From contig SIJG01000033.1 in the NCBI GenBank assembly GCA_023374025.1, positions 531,239-595,238 of the forward strand: 64,000 nt of DNA, given 5' to 3'. The notes below the pieces were generated by a model. It did not search any database. It was not told the origin of the DNA and was given only the letters and a program-made list of their open reading frames with translations. The stretch's first letter is position 1; every line of letters begins with the position of its first letter. This DNA comes from Heterodera schachtii. Its lineage: Eukaryota > Nematoda > Chromadorea > Rhabditida > Heteroderidae. The position numbers and the translations under genes are program-made. Below, one piece after another: positions 10,903-21,231 of the stretch.

Positions 10903-12367
10903 TCAGTGATCACTTGGCCTTGGAGAAGCGGCGTCGAGGAGAAGACTGAAAAAACTGTTCAATTGTTGATTGGACCAATAAACAAAATGAAATTTGTCAA
11001 AAAATTGCTCACCCATCGTCAAATCCGCCATCGTTGATCCGAATGTCAATTGGGTTCTGTCGAACACTCAATGCTTCCCACACATTTCTCCAATTTCGCT
11101 CATCCCACGCAGTTGGACAACGGATGAGCCAAAAAGCATTAGCAGATTGTTCAAGCATTAATTTCTCCCCATTCAGTTGGTTGATCAGATTAAATGGCAC
11201 AACAGAGTCAAGCGGAGACAGTCGAAAGTGAATGGAAAAAGCAACCGGAGAAGAAGCATTGGAAAATGCCTTAAAATGGGAGAAAAAATCATAGAAAAGC
11301 CAATTAAATAGGGATAATCACCGCTTTAATCTGTTCCATCATTGACGACTACAATTCCTCTCCAGTCACTTCGTTGATCAGATCAAATGGCACAACGGAG
11401 TCAAGCGGAGAAGACAGCGGAAAGTTAAAAGCAATGCGAAAAGTAACCGGAGAAGAAGCATTGGAAAATGCCTTAAAATGGACAAAAAAAAAATTATAGA
11501 AAATCAAATAAATAGGGATAATCACCTCTTTGAATTGTTCCATCGTTGACGACCATTGCTCATCCGGTGAATTAACAGTGCATCGAAGCTCCTTGGGCAG
11601 ACCATTCGGACGAGGCGTGAACAACCATTTGACCAACACTTGGCCATCCGACGCATTGGCACTGTCATCCGGCGGAAAAGCGGGAAAAATGACATCATCC
11701 AAAAAGACATAGCAAAGTGATGGAGAATCGTTGAGAAGTGACGGGGCCAATTGGCGCATACGGCGAAAAGTGATGGAGTTCAAAAAAATCGCACGCATAT
11801 AATTGCGGAACATTGGCCAAATGTTAAGCAAAACAAAGTTCAAAAGGCGAACATTGCCCGTGGTAATGTACAAATCCGTTGAACAAACGGCGAAAAAACG
11901 ATGAAAACGGCGGATAAATGCGATGACATTTTGATCGATGTAACTGAAAAGCAGAAAATGGTCAGTTAATTCCAAATAAATCAGTTTTTTACATGATCTG
12001 AATGCGTTTGAATCCGATGACTTTGTTGGGCAACGGATTTTGCGGAATTGGCAATGGATTTCCATCGGATTTGACAATTTGCATTTTCTTCGTGCCATTT
12101 CCGTCAATGTCCCATTGGATTAGCAATTGTTTGTTCAATTTCCATTTGCGTGTCTTGAAGTGTTCATCCACGTAAAAGTCAAAGCGGCGGTTGATCAGTG
12201 CAATTCCAAGGCCAAGCTGAGAAGGCGCAAGAAAATCGAACACCAAAAGCCAACAGTCGGCGCAGATAAAGCTGAAAAATTAAGGAATTTTATGAAATTT
12301 TCGAAATATTTAAATTTTGTTTTTATTTACATTTCTTTTTTGTGAGGGCGTTGTCGTTTTTTGGCAT
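10903..12367 (-). CDS. F-box-like protein, type B (copy B2), nearly intact
   Basis: Exons on the minus strand: 12331-12367 (MPKNDNALTKKK), 11993-12271 (FICADCWLLVFDFLAPSQLGLGIALINRRFD...), 11526-11943 (YIDQNVIAFIRRFHRFFAVC ... KWLFTPRPNGLPKELRC), 11013-11269 (AFSNASSPVAFSIHF ... WLIRCPTAWDERNW) and 10903-10945 (LLLDAASPRPSDH). The second exon carries the F-box-like stretch. Between exon 3 and the used exon 4 lies a partial second exon 4 (to 11471) ending in a stop after VTGEEL, followed by a repeated end of exon 3, so a tandem duplication created competing acceptors at 11471 and 11269. The first exon ends in phase 1 while the next needs phase 2, so the true start may differ or the gene may be broken there. 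Confidence 0.65.
11323..11480 (-). repeat. Internal tandem duplication of exon 3 end / exon 4 start
   Basis: Reading the minus strand, AFSNASSPVTFRIAF...VPFDLINEVTGEEL stops at 11351 and is followed by a second copy of the exon 3 end (ATGGAACAGATTAAAGCG, then the donor GTGATTATCCC). After that a full exon 4 begins with AFSNASSPVAF at 11269. The unit is about 200 bp and the two copies differ by several substitutions, so the duplication is not brand new. Confidence 0.7.
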
Positions 12368-12804
12368 TGTCCAAAAAGAAGCAAAAAAGAATGGTGGCAC
12401 AATCGACCAACAGAAGAAACACGGTAGACAAACTGAATATGAATTGGGGAAATGAATGAATAAATTAATTAGGAAAAGGAAAAGCACCAAAGCGAGGGAA
12501 TTCAAATGTTAAGTTTTAGCCTCCAAAATGCTAATCTTTCGAAAATGGTTTTGAAATTTTCATCTCCCAATTCTGATGGTCAAAAGTGAAGCAAAAGAAA
12601 ATGCAAAATGTCAGAAGAAAAGAAAGAAATAATAACGTACAGAATTTCTGAAGACATTTGCAGGAACAAATGACCGGAAAAATAGGAAGAATGAATGAGA
12701 ATGAGAATGGAATGAGCAGGAGGGGAAGAAATAAGGGCATTTTTATACGAAAATATTAGCGTTGCAATTCATTGGGGGGTAGAAAAAGTCCGGCGTTTGT
12801 CGGG

Positions 12805-12812
12805 TATAAAAA
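12805..12812 (+). promoter_or_regulatory. TATA box
   Basis: TATAAAAA sits in GTCGGGTATAAAAAGG, upstream of the hydrophobic short ORF. The block GGCGTTTGTCGG is kept in the copies near 24950 and 31155, but there the TATA sequence itself is degraded. Confidence 0.45.
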
Positions 12813-12832
12813 GGAACGGATTGTTTGACGCG

Positions 12833-13174
12833 AATGCCATTCTTCTTTCTTTGCTGTTTATTTTTCTAATTGTCGCATTGTTTCTCAAGGACGGCTTCTG
12901 TCAGCAACAAAATAACAACAACAGCAGCAGATGCTTGATTTTTGAAATCCAAAAATTGAAATTAACGAAAATTGAACACGGAAATCCCAAGGGATGGAGA
13001 GGCGTGGGACGCGGTCGCAATTTGCGTACGCCGCGAATTCTTCGCAACATTCTTTACCACGTTCGATTCTCTTCTATGGCGGATGCCAAAATTTTCCAAA
13101 TCGGAATTCCAATTATTTTTATGTGTAATACATACATATTTTTACATGACGGCGAAATTGTGGATTACGGATGA
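12833..13174 (+). CDS. Short ORF with hydrophobic N-terminus, unknown function
   Basis: An open frame of about 115 codons follows the TATA box. It reads LLSLLFIFLIVALFLKDGFC, resembling a signal peptide or membrane segment, then QQQNNNNSSRC, GNPKGWRGVGRGRNLRTPRI and ILYHVRFSS, and ends GEIVDYG. No ATG precedes the hydrophobic part in this frame after the predicted transcription start; the ATG at 12836 is in another frame and stops quickly. A trans-spliced or lost first exon, or simple decay, would explain this. Related but broken versions are at 25.0-25.4 kb and 31.5-31.6 kb. It lies head-to-head with the type B gene at 10.9-12.4 kb. I do not recognise the product. Confidence 0.3.
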   Translation, partial: NAILLSLLFIFLIVALFLKDGFCQQQNNNNSSRCLIFEIQKLKLTKIEHGNPKGWRGVGRGRNLRTPRILRNILYHVRFSSMADAKIFQIGIPIIFMCNTYIFLHDGEIVDYG

Positions 13175-13854
13175 TAAAAAGATAATGGTAATACTGGAGA
13201 ATTGGTGTCCCGGCGAAAAATAAATTTAAAAATTATCTTTTCGAGTTTTGTAGCGTAAAATAATACGCTAATTATGCATCTGAGCTCAGACCGAAAAATC
13301 ATTGATCCTATGGTTTTTCATCAATTAGTTGATTTTTTAGATAAATTTTCATGTAAGAAAAACATGAAAACATGCATTCTAGGGATTTCGGAGTCACTGA
13401 TCAGTGATCAGGAATATGACCTTAGTTTTTTAAACATTTCAATTGATATTAAAAGTATATTGCATTCGAATGAAAGAATAAACAAATCAAAAAAATGAGA
13501 GCATTAAATCCGTTTCCAATTGGAGAGATCGTCGACCATTCTCAAACATAATTAATTTTTTTATTATGGCACCTAAACTAAAAAAAATTCTAAATAAGTT
13601 TTACTAAAAAACAAGATAGAAAATTATTAAAACTTTATAGAAAATTCAATGCAGAATTTTTTTTTTTCTCTATCGGTATGCAAAATTTGGTGTGGATTTA
13701 ACATGCAGAAAAAAAGTTAAGCATCACGAAGTGAATGTTGTTTTTCCTAATAATAAAAATGTACATAGTACGCCAAAAGGAGAGAAAAATTAGAGAAAAA
13801 AAGAAATGTTTTTTCTCTGTACTCTCTTTTTATTGGTACACATCTCGTTTTTTG

Positions 13855-14228
13855 CGGTAGGGGTCAGTTGCGTCTGAGCCAAGCATAAACACCATAACTT
13901 TTTTCTTTGTTGGTCAAATTTTATAAATTTGGACTCGTTCGAAAGCTCTACATGTTTAGAAGCTTTTGATAAGCTATTGCTAAGCGATTGAACAACTTAT
14001 AAAAAAGTTGTAACATAAACACTACCAAAAAGTCAGAATTTTTGCATATTTTAATTTATAACTTTTTTAGTTGTTCGGTATGCCTTTGTGATTTTTGGAT
14101 AGCCGATAGAGCTTGTTAAGAGCTTTCGAATGATACCAACATTGTTGGATTTGGTTAACAAAGAAAAAAGTTATGGTGGTCTAAACTTGGCTCAGACGCA
14201 ACTGGCCAGACGCAACTGGCCCGTTTCG
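13855..14228. mobile_element. Inverted-repeat element with GCCAGTTGCGTCTG units
   Basis: It is bounded by the 9-bp direct repeat CGTTTTTTG (13846-13854 and 14229-14237). The left end reads CGGTAGGGGTCAGTTGCGTC. The right end, reversed, reads CGAAACGGGCCAGTTGCGTC and then a second unit. The arms continue inward with CATAACTTTTTTCTTTGTT and a GGTATCATTCGAAAGCTC-like core. There is no coding capacity. The 9-bp duplication suggests a MULE-type or Merlin-type transposase acting in trans. Confidence 0.8.
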
Positions 14229-14490
14229 CGTTTTTTGGGATGGTGTGTATATTTATTTGACTTAAAAGAGCACAATTTTCTTAACAAAATCCGCCGCTGA
14301 AGCCACTATGCTCGCAAGTTTTTTTAGAGAAAGCACTCCGCAATAAAAAAAAACATTTTTATGTCAATTTCAGGCGGAAATGGGTTAACAACACTAATTC
14401 AAATAAGAATCCACAAATGAAAGTGAGAGAGCTTTTTGAGAGAAATGTGCGCATCAAATCAAATTCCAATTAGCGAGGACCGACCATTTC

Positions 14491-15837
14491 TTACACATAT
14501 TTTTGATTGCTTTCATCCGCTGGTGGCGATAATGGCCTGAAATTAGTTGCAATTTGGATTGGATGAAATATTTTCCAACAAAATCAAATTCCGTTGCTGT
14601 GCTCACCCGATGCAATAAGTGTTGCCGCCCCACAAATAAAATTTGACTTTGTTCAAATTGTCGTCCCAATTTCCATCGTTTTCCCCGCTGAACCGTCGCC
14701 GTAATTGGACATCGTTTCAACAGCCAATTATCCTCTGATTCTTCCCACATTATCAGCTTCTCATTTGTCCCTTCGTTCACCACTTCAAATGGTTCATTTG
14801 GCATTTTTGTCATATAAAAAATAAGTTGAATAATGTTGGAGGACGAAGTGGTGGCACGGAGAAATGTCTAAACAAAATTGGTAAAAAAATATGGAATACG
14901 GCGGGCCACCTCTTTGTAGTTGTTGACCCATTCCTTTATTCGTGGTTCATTACGACTCCAGCAACGCAATCGCTTCGGTTGACCATTTTTGCTCGGCGTG
15001 TACAACCATTTGGACAATGCTTGGCCAGCAGTTGCATTTGGTCCATCATCAGCAATTACGTCGGGCAACAGATAATAGGATTCGATTGAATTCAATTGAG
15101 TTGAATCGGTGAGAAATTGTCGGCGGAGTGCGGCGACGCAAATTGTCCAAATGGTCATGACGGGCAAGGCTCAAATAGCGAATGTTTGGCGCAAAAACGG
15201 GCCAAATTTCACTGGCCAAAACATCCCAAATTGGCTGGTTATCTTCGATTTCGTTTGACCACACATTGAACTCCAATTTGGTGCCACTTCTGTCCCAAAT
15301 TTGCTTGTTCGAACGCAGAAATTCAATGACGGAATGGTCAATGCAGCTAAAGAAATAAAAAAAATAAGCCTTAAAATACACAGTTTAAAAATTACCTAAT
15401 CCGAATGTCCTTAAATCGAATTTTGTTGGGCAGCGGACCGTCCGGCGATGGAAAATCCACAAAATTTTTACTGTCATCGATCCATTCAGACAGTTTCACT
15501 TTTGGTCCTTTGTCCTTGCGAATTGTGATTTGTCTCGAAATGGTCAATTCCGTTTTTCCGTCAAAATGTTTGTCCACTAAAATGTCGAAACGGTCGGAAA
15601 GCAATGCCATTTTGAGTCCGAGTTGTGCATGGTCAAAAGATGGGAGAATGTCCATCCAAACGTCGCCACAAATCCAACTGAAATGCGAACGTAAAACTAT
15701 TTTTAAAAAAAATGGGGAGCAAATTTTGAAAAATTTCAAATCAAAGCCGAATAACCCAACTCGTAGAGACAAAGCAAGTACCGAAAAACATTTCATTTTA
15801 AAATTTCTCACATTTTTTTCCTTAAACGTCGGTTCAT
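14491..15837 (-). pseudogene. F-box-like type A (copy A5), two frameshifts
   Basis: All five exons are present on the minus strand: 15812-15837, 15396-15677, 14910-15346, 14607-14867 and 14491-14536. The start MNRRLRKK joins IWICGDVWMDILPSFDHAQL. Exon 3 has one extra T (ACAATTTCTCACC, near 15115), which separates RRRTPPTI from LTDSTQLNSIES. Exon 4 has one extra G near 14687 (CAGCGGGGAAAACG), so QWENDGNWDDNLNKV is read out of frame. Splice sites remain good. Both changes sit in short runs, so sequencing error cannot be excluded, but two in one gene argue for recent decay. Confidence 0.75.
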
Positions 15838-15962
15838 TTTACGTCAATTAACAGCTCAATTATTGTCGTAATTTGTGATTGCGAAAAATGAAGTTAACTA
15901 AACAAAAAAAACTTTATTTATGTTGTGAAAAAAAGCAAAAATGATCAAAAAAAATTATTTTC

Positions 15963-16387
15963 TAGTGAACGCCCCGTGAAAAAAAGGGTCAAATATATAC
16001 CAATCGATTCGTCTCGGCATACAAACCACGAATCTGAAAGAATTTTTTTGAGCAACAAAAGAAATTGAAAAAAATTCGCAAAAGGGAGCATACGAAGACG
16101 GAGCAAGTAGTGGGGCGAGCAGTGCTTAGATGGCATTGGTTCGAATTTATACCTTGTTTTTTAGACTTAGCTCGTCAAGAGCTTTCGAATGATACCAAAT
16201 TTGTCCGAATTTGACCGTTTTAAAGGGTCAGGAGCCCCCATTTTCACTCAATTTTTCGAGTTTTAAACCAGTTCAAAAACCGGTTTTTTGGCATTTCCGC
16301 AACTAGGAGACCTACTTTTTCGTTCATAGCTCGTCGAGACGAATCGATTGGTATTCGTTTGACCTTTTTTTCACGGGGCGTTCACTA
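15963..16387. mobile_element. Inverted-repeat element, TA-flanked
   Basis: The ends TAGTGAACGCCCCGTGAAAA and its inverted copy TTTTCACGGGGCGTTCACTA frame 425 bp. The arms extend about 50 bp and include ACCAATCGATTCGTCTCG. A TA target duplication fits, suggesting a Tc1/mariner-type origin. The inside holds GAAGACGGAGCAAGTAGTGGGGCGAG and AGAGCTTTCGAATGATACC, both found again at 39.0-39.25 kb. Confidence 0.75.
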
Positions 16388-16690
16388 CAGTTCACCCTTA
16401 TTTTCAATTTGATCGCCATAAAAACATAAATTTTAAGCAGGAAAAAGCGTAGTTTTGTAAGTTGATTTTTGTAAAGATTTTGATCAAAAAACAATTTTTT
16501 GGCTAAAATTTTGAAAACCTAAAGAAATAAGTGGACCGAAGGTGGGGGAAATTTTGATTGGTGTGAAAATTTTAAAAAATAATTCTGAAAATGAATAGGT
16601 ATGTATTTCGTGAAAATGTCGCCAATTAAAAAATGAACATAATGCCATAATATCTAAAAAGATTAAATTCAAAAATCTTTTTGAAAAATT
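16388..16690. repeat. Conserved upstream block of type A genes, copy 1
   Basis: This run (AGCAGGAAAAAGCG, CCTAAAGAAATAAGTGGACCGAAGG, GTCGCCAATTAAAAAATGAAC) is shared with 30470-30965 and, inverted, with 36166-36900. It lies upstream of copy A5. Its continuation appears after the Merlin element, at 18603-18860. Confidence 0.65.
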
Positions 16691-16907
16691 CCAAAAAAAG
16701 TTCAAATCAATTTTGACCTACATACTCATTACTGGAGAATCTGGACTTCACCCAAAAAATTTTCTGTTATGAAAAGACCAACCCGGGTATTAGGGACTTT
16801 TGATCACGAATATGATATCAGATTTGCAAAAAATCATTGATAAATTTTTAATGAACTTCGTTAGTCAGCGCGCCGCAGGCATCTTTATTAAATTTGGGTA
16901 AATGTCT

Positions 16908-18594
16908 GGTAAAACTCTAGTTTATCCCCCCCCCCCATTTTTCAAAAAATATAAAAAATTTAAAAAAGTGATATAAAACATTTTTCCTAGGGTTTTCGGG
17001 GTCGCTGATCACGAATCCGACATCCATTTCGACCAATTTCGAACCCCGGACCCAATTCGAACAAAAAGTCGAAAAAATATTTTTCACAAAAAGTCACATT
17101 TATTGTCCAAAATCGATTCAAATGCAATGAATTCATCCATTGGCCGTCGTCTGTCTTTCCATTCAAAATCTGCTGGCCTTTGTCCATCGCGTCTGCGTTT
17201 TTGAACGCCTTTTGTGTCCTCCAGCCGCTGTTGCCGTTCGGTCTTTTGTTTACAGGGGGCGGGGAGGGGGGGGGTTTCGGTTCATCATCGGCTGTCAGCA
17301 ACCGAATCGTACCTATTACTCATTCCTCCAAATCCTTAATCCCCAAAAATGGCCTTAGAACGATTCCAAAACCTAAACCTCCCCAAGTTCTATGCTGGTC
17401 TTGCGATAGCTGACAACGAATTTGATCAAAATCTCGAGAATATGGGTTTTTTCCACTCCCGGCGAACTTGTGCGCAATGCCGTGGCATCATGAGCTACCG
17501 TAATGCAAAGGAAAACCGCCGTTATGGGACATGGCGCTGCACGACAAAGGATTGCAGACGGGAAGTCGGATATTTGGGTGGCACCTTTTTTGAAGGATCA
17601 CATCTGACAACGAAACAAGTTGTACATCTGTCATATTTGTGGTCTCGAAAATTCGGCACATTTAACGACATCGAAAAAGATGTTGGGGTCGCCATCCAAA
17701 CCATCACAGATTGGCACAATTTCTTTCGGGACATTTGTGCCGAATATTTTGTCCGACATCCAATTCAAATCGGGGGCCCGGGTTAGAGCTTAGTGATAGG
17801 AGCATTGTTCTGAATTTGCTTTAAGGAGTAATCGTCGAGATCGACGAAACATGTATTGTCCGCCGCAAATATCAAAGAGGCCAGATGCGGGGACTCATGA
17901 ATGAGTGGCTCTTTGGGGGCGTTGAGCGTGGCACCAATGGAGAGAGGGCTTTCATGATTCCAGTACAGCGCAGACGAGCCCAAGACCTAATCCCTTTGAT
18001 TCAGCAATATATTGCCCCGGGGTTCATCATACACTCTGATATGTGGGCGGCTTATGGGGGAATTCCAAATCTGCCCCAGGGATATCATCATCATACTGTA
18101 AATCACAATGAAAATTTTCTCAATCCCAATGACCCAAATGTTCACACCCAAAACATCGAAGGTTTGTGGTCTACTTACAAGCGCAAATTCCGTCCCCAAG
18201 CTGGTAATGTTTCGGGACTTACAACACATATTTTCCTGAATTTCTCTGGCGCAAACGATTTGGCGATGATGCCTTCTTTCATTTGTGGAATCATATTCAT
18301 CAATTTTATCCATGTGAATAGTTGTTTTTCTTTTTCTCATGTGGCTGGCTTTTGAGCGATTTCTTTTCCATTCATTGCATTTGAATCGATTTTGGACAAT
18401 AAATGTGACTTTTTGTGAAAAATATTTTTTCGACTTTTTGTTCGAATTGGGTCCGGGGTTCGAAATTGGCCGAAATGGATGTCGGATTCGTGATCAGCGA
18501 CCCCGAAAACCCTAGGAAAAATGTTTTATATCACTTTTTTAAATTTTTTATATTTTTTGAAAAATGGGGGGGGGGGACAAACTAGAGTATTACC
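16908..18594 (+). mobile_element. Merlin-type DNA transposon, complete ends
   Basis: The 1687-bp element is flanked by the 8-bp direct repeat AAATGTCT (16900-16907 and 18595-18602). Its inverted repeats are about 225 bp long (16908-17134 and 18368-18594), starting GGTAAAACTCTAGTTTATCC against GGTAATACTCTAGTTTGTCC. The ends begin with GG and the duplication is 8 bp, as in Merlin elements. It encodes an ISXO2/IS1016-like transposase. Paralogous empty sites exist: AAATGTCTTTGCATTTTTCG at 30906, and an inverted, slightly changed copy near 36425. Degenerate copies of the terminal sequence recur at 26.85, 33.2, 33.37, 53.7 and 61.87-62.09 kb. Confidence 0.9.
17349..18340 (+). pseudogene. Merlin/ISXO2-like transposase, C-terminal frameshift
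   Basis: Exon 1 (17349-17781) encodes an N-terminal zinc-binding segment (CAQCRG...WRCTTKDCRR) and a helix-rich region ending PIQIGGPG. A 44-bp intron ends TTTAAG, and exon 2 starts at 17826 with VIVEIDETCIVRRKYQRGQ. The DDE triad is visible: D in EIDET, D in IIHSDMWAAYG, and E in TQNIEGLWSTYKRKF. Near 18237 one base appears to be missing. Continuing in the shifted frame gives EFLWRKRFGDDAFFHLW to a stop near 18350, the expected C-terminus. Only this tail is affected, so the loss looks recent. Alternatively the protein ends about 5 codons beyond the annotated frame as GFSHVAGF-like sequence. Confidence 0.85.
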
Positions 18595-18602
18595 AAATGT
18601 CT

Positions 18603-18860
18603 TTGCATTTTTCGAAAAATGCAGCGTAAAAATTAATTTTAATGCATACAACGCGTAACCCTACTGATCATGATTCTGGCTGGCATCTCGATTCCGACCA
18701 ATTATCGAATCCCCGACTAAGAAAACCAATAAAATTGGTTTTGAGGCCTCCGATAAAAATTTATCCAAATTCCAATTGACCATCTCAAAAATGATCGGCT
18801 ATTTCTAAAGTACATATATTGAACAAAAATTCTAGAACAATCAGACAAATAAATAAAGCA
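18603..18860. repeat. Upstream block remnant beyond the Merlin element
   Basis: TTGCATTTTTCGAAAAATGCAGCG, CAACGCGTAACCCTACTGATCATG and the ACCAATAAAATTGGTTTTGAGG stem recur inverted at 36190-36430 and in part at 30910-30985. The Merlin element split this block from its other half at 16388-16690; about 210 bp of extra sequence also lies just left of the element. Confidence 0.65.
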
Positions 18861-18877
18861 TTTCTGAGAGAGAATAA

Positions 18878-19270
18878 CGTGCCAGGTGATTTCGACAGTG
18901 AGTGATTTCGACAGTGTGATTTCGACAATGATTGATCTCGACAGTGAGTGATTTCGACAGTGAACTATTTCGCTTTTTTTCACTGTCTGCGTGTGATTTC
19001 GACAACGAGTGAATTCGACAATGATTGATTTCGACAGTATCAGAAAAATTGTGAATTCGACAGAGATTGATTTCGACAGTACCGGTAAATTAAAAAAAAC
19101 ACGAGTATATGAAAAATTGGAGCCTAAAATGAAGTGGTATGAGCACGTTCAAAGATAAATTTAGGATTACGATTTTCAAAATCTTCGAAGGGTCTTGTGG
19201 ATCGTGATTTTGCTCTCCATGTCACCATTCATACTGTCGAAATCAACCACTGTCGAAATCACATAGCACC
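18878..19270. mobile_element. Inverted-repeat element with TTTCGACAGTG units, copy 1
   Basis: It is flanked by the 8-bp repeat GAGAATAA (18870-18877 and 19271-19278). The left end is CGTGCCAGGTGATTTCGACAG and the right end, reversed, is GGTGCTATGTGATTTCGACAG. The left arm carries about ten TTTCGACAGTG(A) units, the right arm only two. The related site near 36125 (inverted) is unoccupied and reads GAGAAATAAGCATC. There is no coding region. GG-type ends with 8-bp duplications are compatible with mobilisation by a Merlin-like transposase, but this is inference. Confidence 0.8.
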
Positions 19271-19348
19271 GAGAATAAGCATCAAATTCATTTGCAATTG
19301 ATGAAATCATCGACCATTTCTCAAATAAATTAATTCACTTCCGCGCAC

Positions 19349-20730
19349 TCAAACGATATTTTGGTTGCTTTGATCCGCTTCTTCGTCCGTTGGTGGAGAC
19401 AATGGCCTAAAATTAAGTTTTTATTTTAATCAAATTACGTTGTTGCTGCTCTCACCCAATGCTATGATTGCCACGCCACAAATTAAATGTGACATTGTTC
19501 AATTTGCCGTCCAATTTTTCGGTGCTGTTAGTTTTCGACAGTGGTGATCTCGACAGTGTTGGTTTCGACAGTGATTGATTTCGACAGTAAAGTTTACTTT
19601 TAAAAAAAGCTTGTCTAAGGTTATAAGAATTGTTAAATTTTTAAAATTAAAATGATAAGCACATGCTCTTATACATTGAAGAGGGGTTCGAGATTTTGAA
19701 TTCTTGCTTAAGAGCCTGCAGATTTGCATTTTGGCTATCAAACCCGAAATTAGTTAGCAGATATTCATACACGATTTGTAAGTAATTTTTTGTATTTTTG
19801 ACTACAGTCCATAAGGAGATACATATTTGTATAGAAAAAGTGAAATCGATAAATTTTTGACAAAAAAATCACATACAAATCTTTTTTTTATTACTTACTT
19901 CAAGTATAAATTTTGTATATGCAAATTGTATATTAATATTAATTTGTCTATATAATAAATTATGTAGAAAATTAATTAAAAAGCATTGTCGAAATCAACT
20001 ACTGTCGAAACCAATCACTGTCGAAAACACCTGGTACGAATTTTTCGTTGTTTTTCCACTGAATCGTCGCCGCCTTTTCACTAATTGGGCATCGCTTCAA
20101 CAGCCAATAAACAGCAGAACGTGTCACTTTCTCCAATGTCAGCTTTTCCTTGGTTCGTTCATTCACCGATTCAAATGGCTCAACAGTTGGCATTGTTTTC
20201 ACACGATCAATTCGAATAATGTAACTGACGGAAGAAATGGCACGGAGAAATGCCTAAACAAAAACAAAACGCAAATCAAAGGCAATCAATCAGTCAAAAT
20301 AGGGACGGCCACCTCTTTCAAATTGTTGACCCATTCAGGTTGACCACGATAATCATGGCAATGCAATCGCTTCGGTTGACCATTTTTGCTCGGCGTGTGT
20401 AACCACTTGGACAACACTTGGCCAGCAGTTGCATTTGGCCCATCGTCAGCAATTACGTCGGGGCACAGATAATAGGAATCGATTGAATTCAGATGATCAT
20501 GATCGTTGAGAATTGTCGGTGAAATGTGGCGACGCAAATTGTCCAAATGATCGCCACCGTTAATGGCCAAATGGCGAATGTTTGTCGCAAAAATTGGCCA
20601 AATTTCACTGGCCAAAACATCCCAAATTGACTGGTCATAATGTTCAATATACAATTCCAATTTGGTGCCATTTCTGTCCCAAATTTGCTTGTTGGAACGG
20701 AGAAATTCAATGACGGAATGATCAATATAC
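19349..20730 (-). pseudogene. F-box-like type A (copy A6), split by a transposon
   Basis: Exon 3 (20313-20730) reads YIDHSVIEFLRSNKQIWDR, SIWDVLASEIWPIFATNIRH and KWLHTPSKNGQPKRLHCHDY. Exon 4 begins at 20253 and is interrupted after the codons for EKAATIQW by the element at 19521-20038; it resumes to a donor at 19456. The last exon (19349-19406) reads PLSPPTDEEADQSNQNIV. Exons 1-2 are absent; upstream of 20740 there is instead a relic of another last exon. The reading frames around the insertion are otherwise well kept, so the insertion may be what killed the copy. Confidence 0.75.
19521..20038. mobile_element. Inverted-repeat element with TTTCGACAGTG units, copy 2
   Basis: It is inserted in coding exon 4 of copy A6 and flanked by the 8-bp repeat AATTTTTC (19513-19520 and 20039-20046). 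The left end is GGTGCTGTTAGTTTTCGACA; the right end, reversed, is CGTACCAGGTGTTTTCGACA. Each arm has three to four units (TTTCGACAGTG with spacers ATTGA, GTTGG). The middle is A/T-rich and non-coding, and differs from copy 1. Confidence 0.85.
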
Positions 20731-20769
20731 CTGATAAAAGTATTTATGGTGCGTTTTGCGCTGTTTTGT

Positions 20770-20832
20770 TTCTTCTCATTTCATTCATCCGCTTCTTCTT
20801 TCTCTTCTTCCGCTGCTGGTGGCGACAATTAA
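20770..20832 (-). pseudogene. F-box-like type A last-exon relic
   Basis: The minus strand reads GTCGCCACCAGCAGCGGAAG and following bases, the SPPAAEEEKEEADE-like last exon, adjacent to unrelated sequence on both sides. It lies immediately upstream of copy A6 exon 3, indicating a rearranged junction. Confidence 0.5.
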
Positions 20833-21231
20833 ATAAGCCTTGGTATGGTTTTAATAAAAGGCCATATTAGCCTCACAAAATTTTAGCTGAGATACAAAAG
20901 AGTTATGGCCAAAAAGCCTCAAAAATTGAATTTGACTCAAATTTTTTTTTCCAGGCTTTTTTTCACTGTTGGTGTCCAATCAATGAATGACCACCGATAA
21001 TTTTTCACTTCATACCCCCATTCTTACCAGTGCTTGTTTTCCCATTTGCCCTACCGGGAATTCCCGCCCCGGTCCCGTACAACCCTAATTTCAATTGATA
21101 CTAAAGAAATTGCATAAAAAAGCAAGCAAATAAATGTATTAAAAAAAGAATTAACAAAAGCATTTCGGAGAGAAAATGATGGCATAAAATCAAATTCCAT
21201 TTTTGTGAGATCGGTCATTTCTCAAATATAA

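Larger units (their letters stand above)
10536..13560. repeat. Segmental duplication, copy 1
   Basis: From GAATTTTGACCAAG-GTCCGG near 10550 to the end of the AATTAATTTT tract at 13560, the sequence parallels 22893-25742 in the same orientation. It carries a type B F-box-like gene, its divergent upstream region and a short ORF. The offset drifts from about 12.36 to 12.18 kb through small indels. In this copy the adjoining type A exons seen after 25733 have been replaced by unrelated DNA. Confidence 0.8.

Noticed and set aside
18890..19080. Regular CGACAGTG repeats suggestive of a CRISPR array
   Set aside because: Spacing is irregular (5-20 bp), spacers are not unique 25-40 bp blocks, the organism is eukaryotic, and the repeats lie in the arm of a transposable element with its own target duplication.
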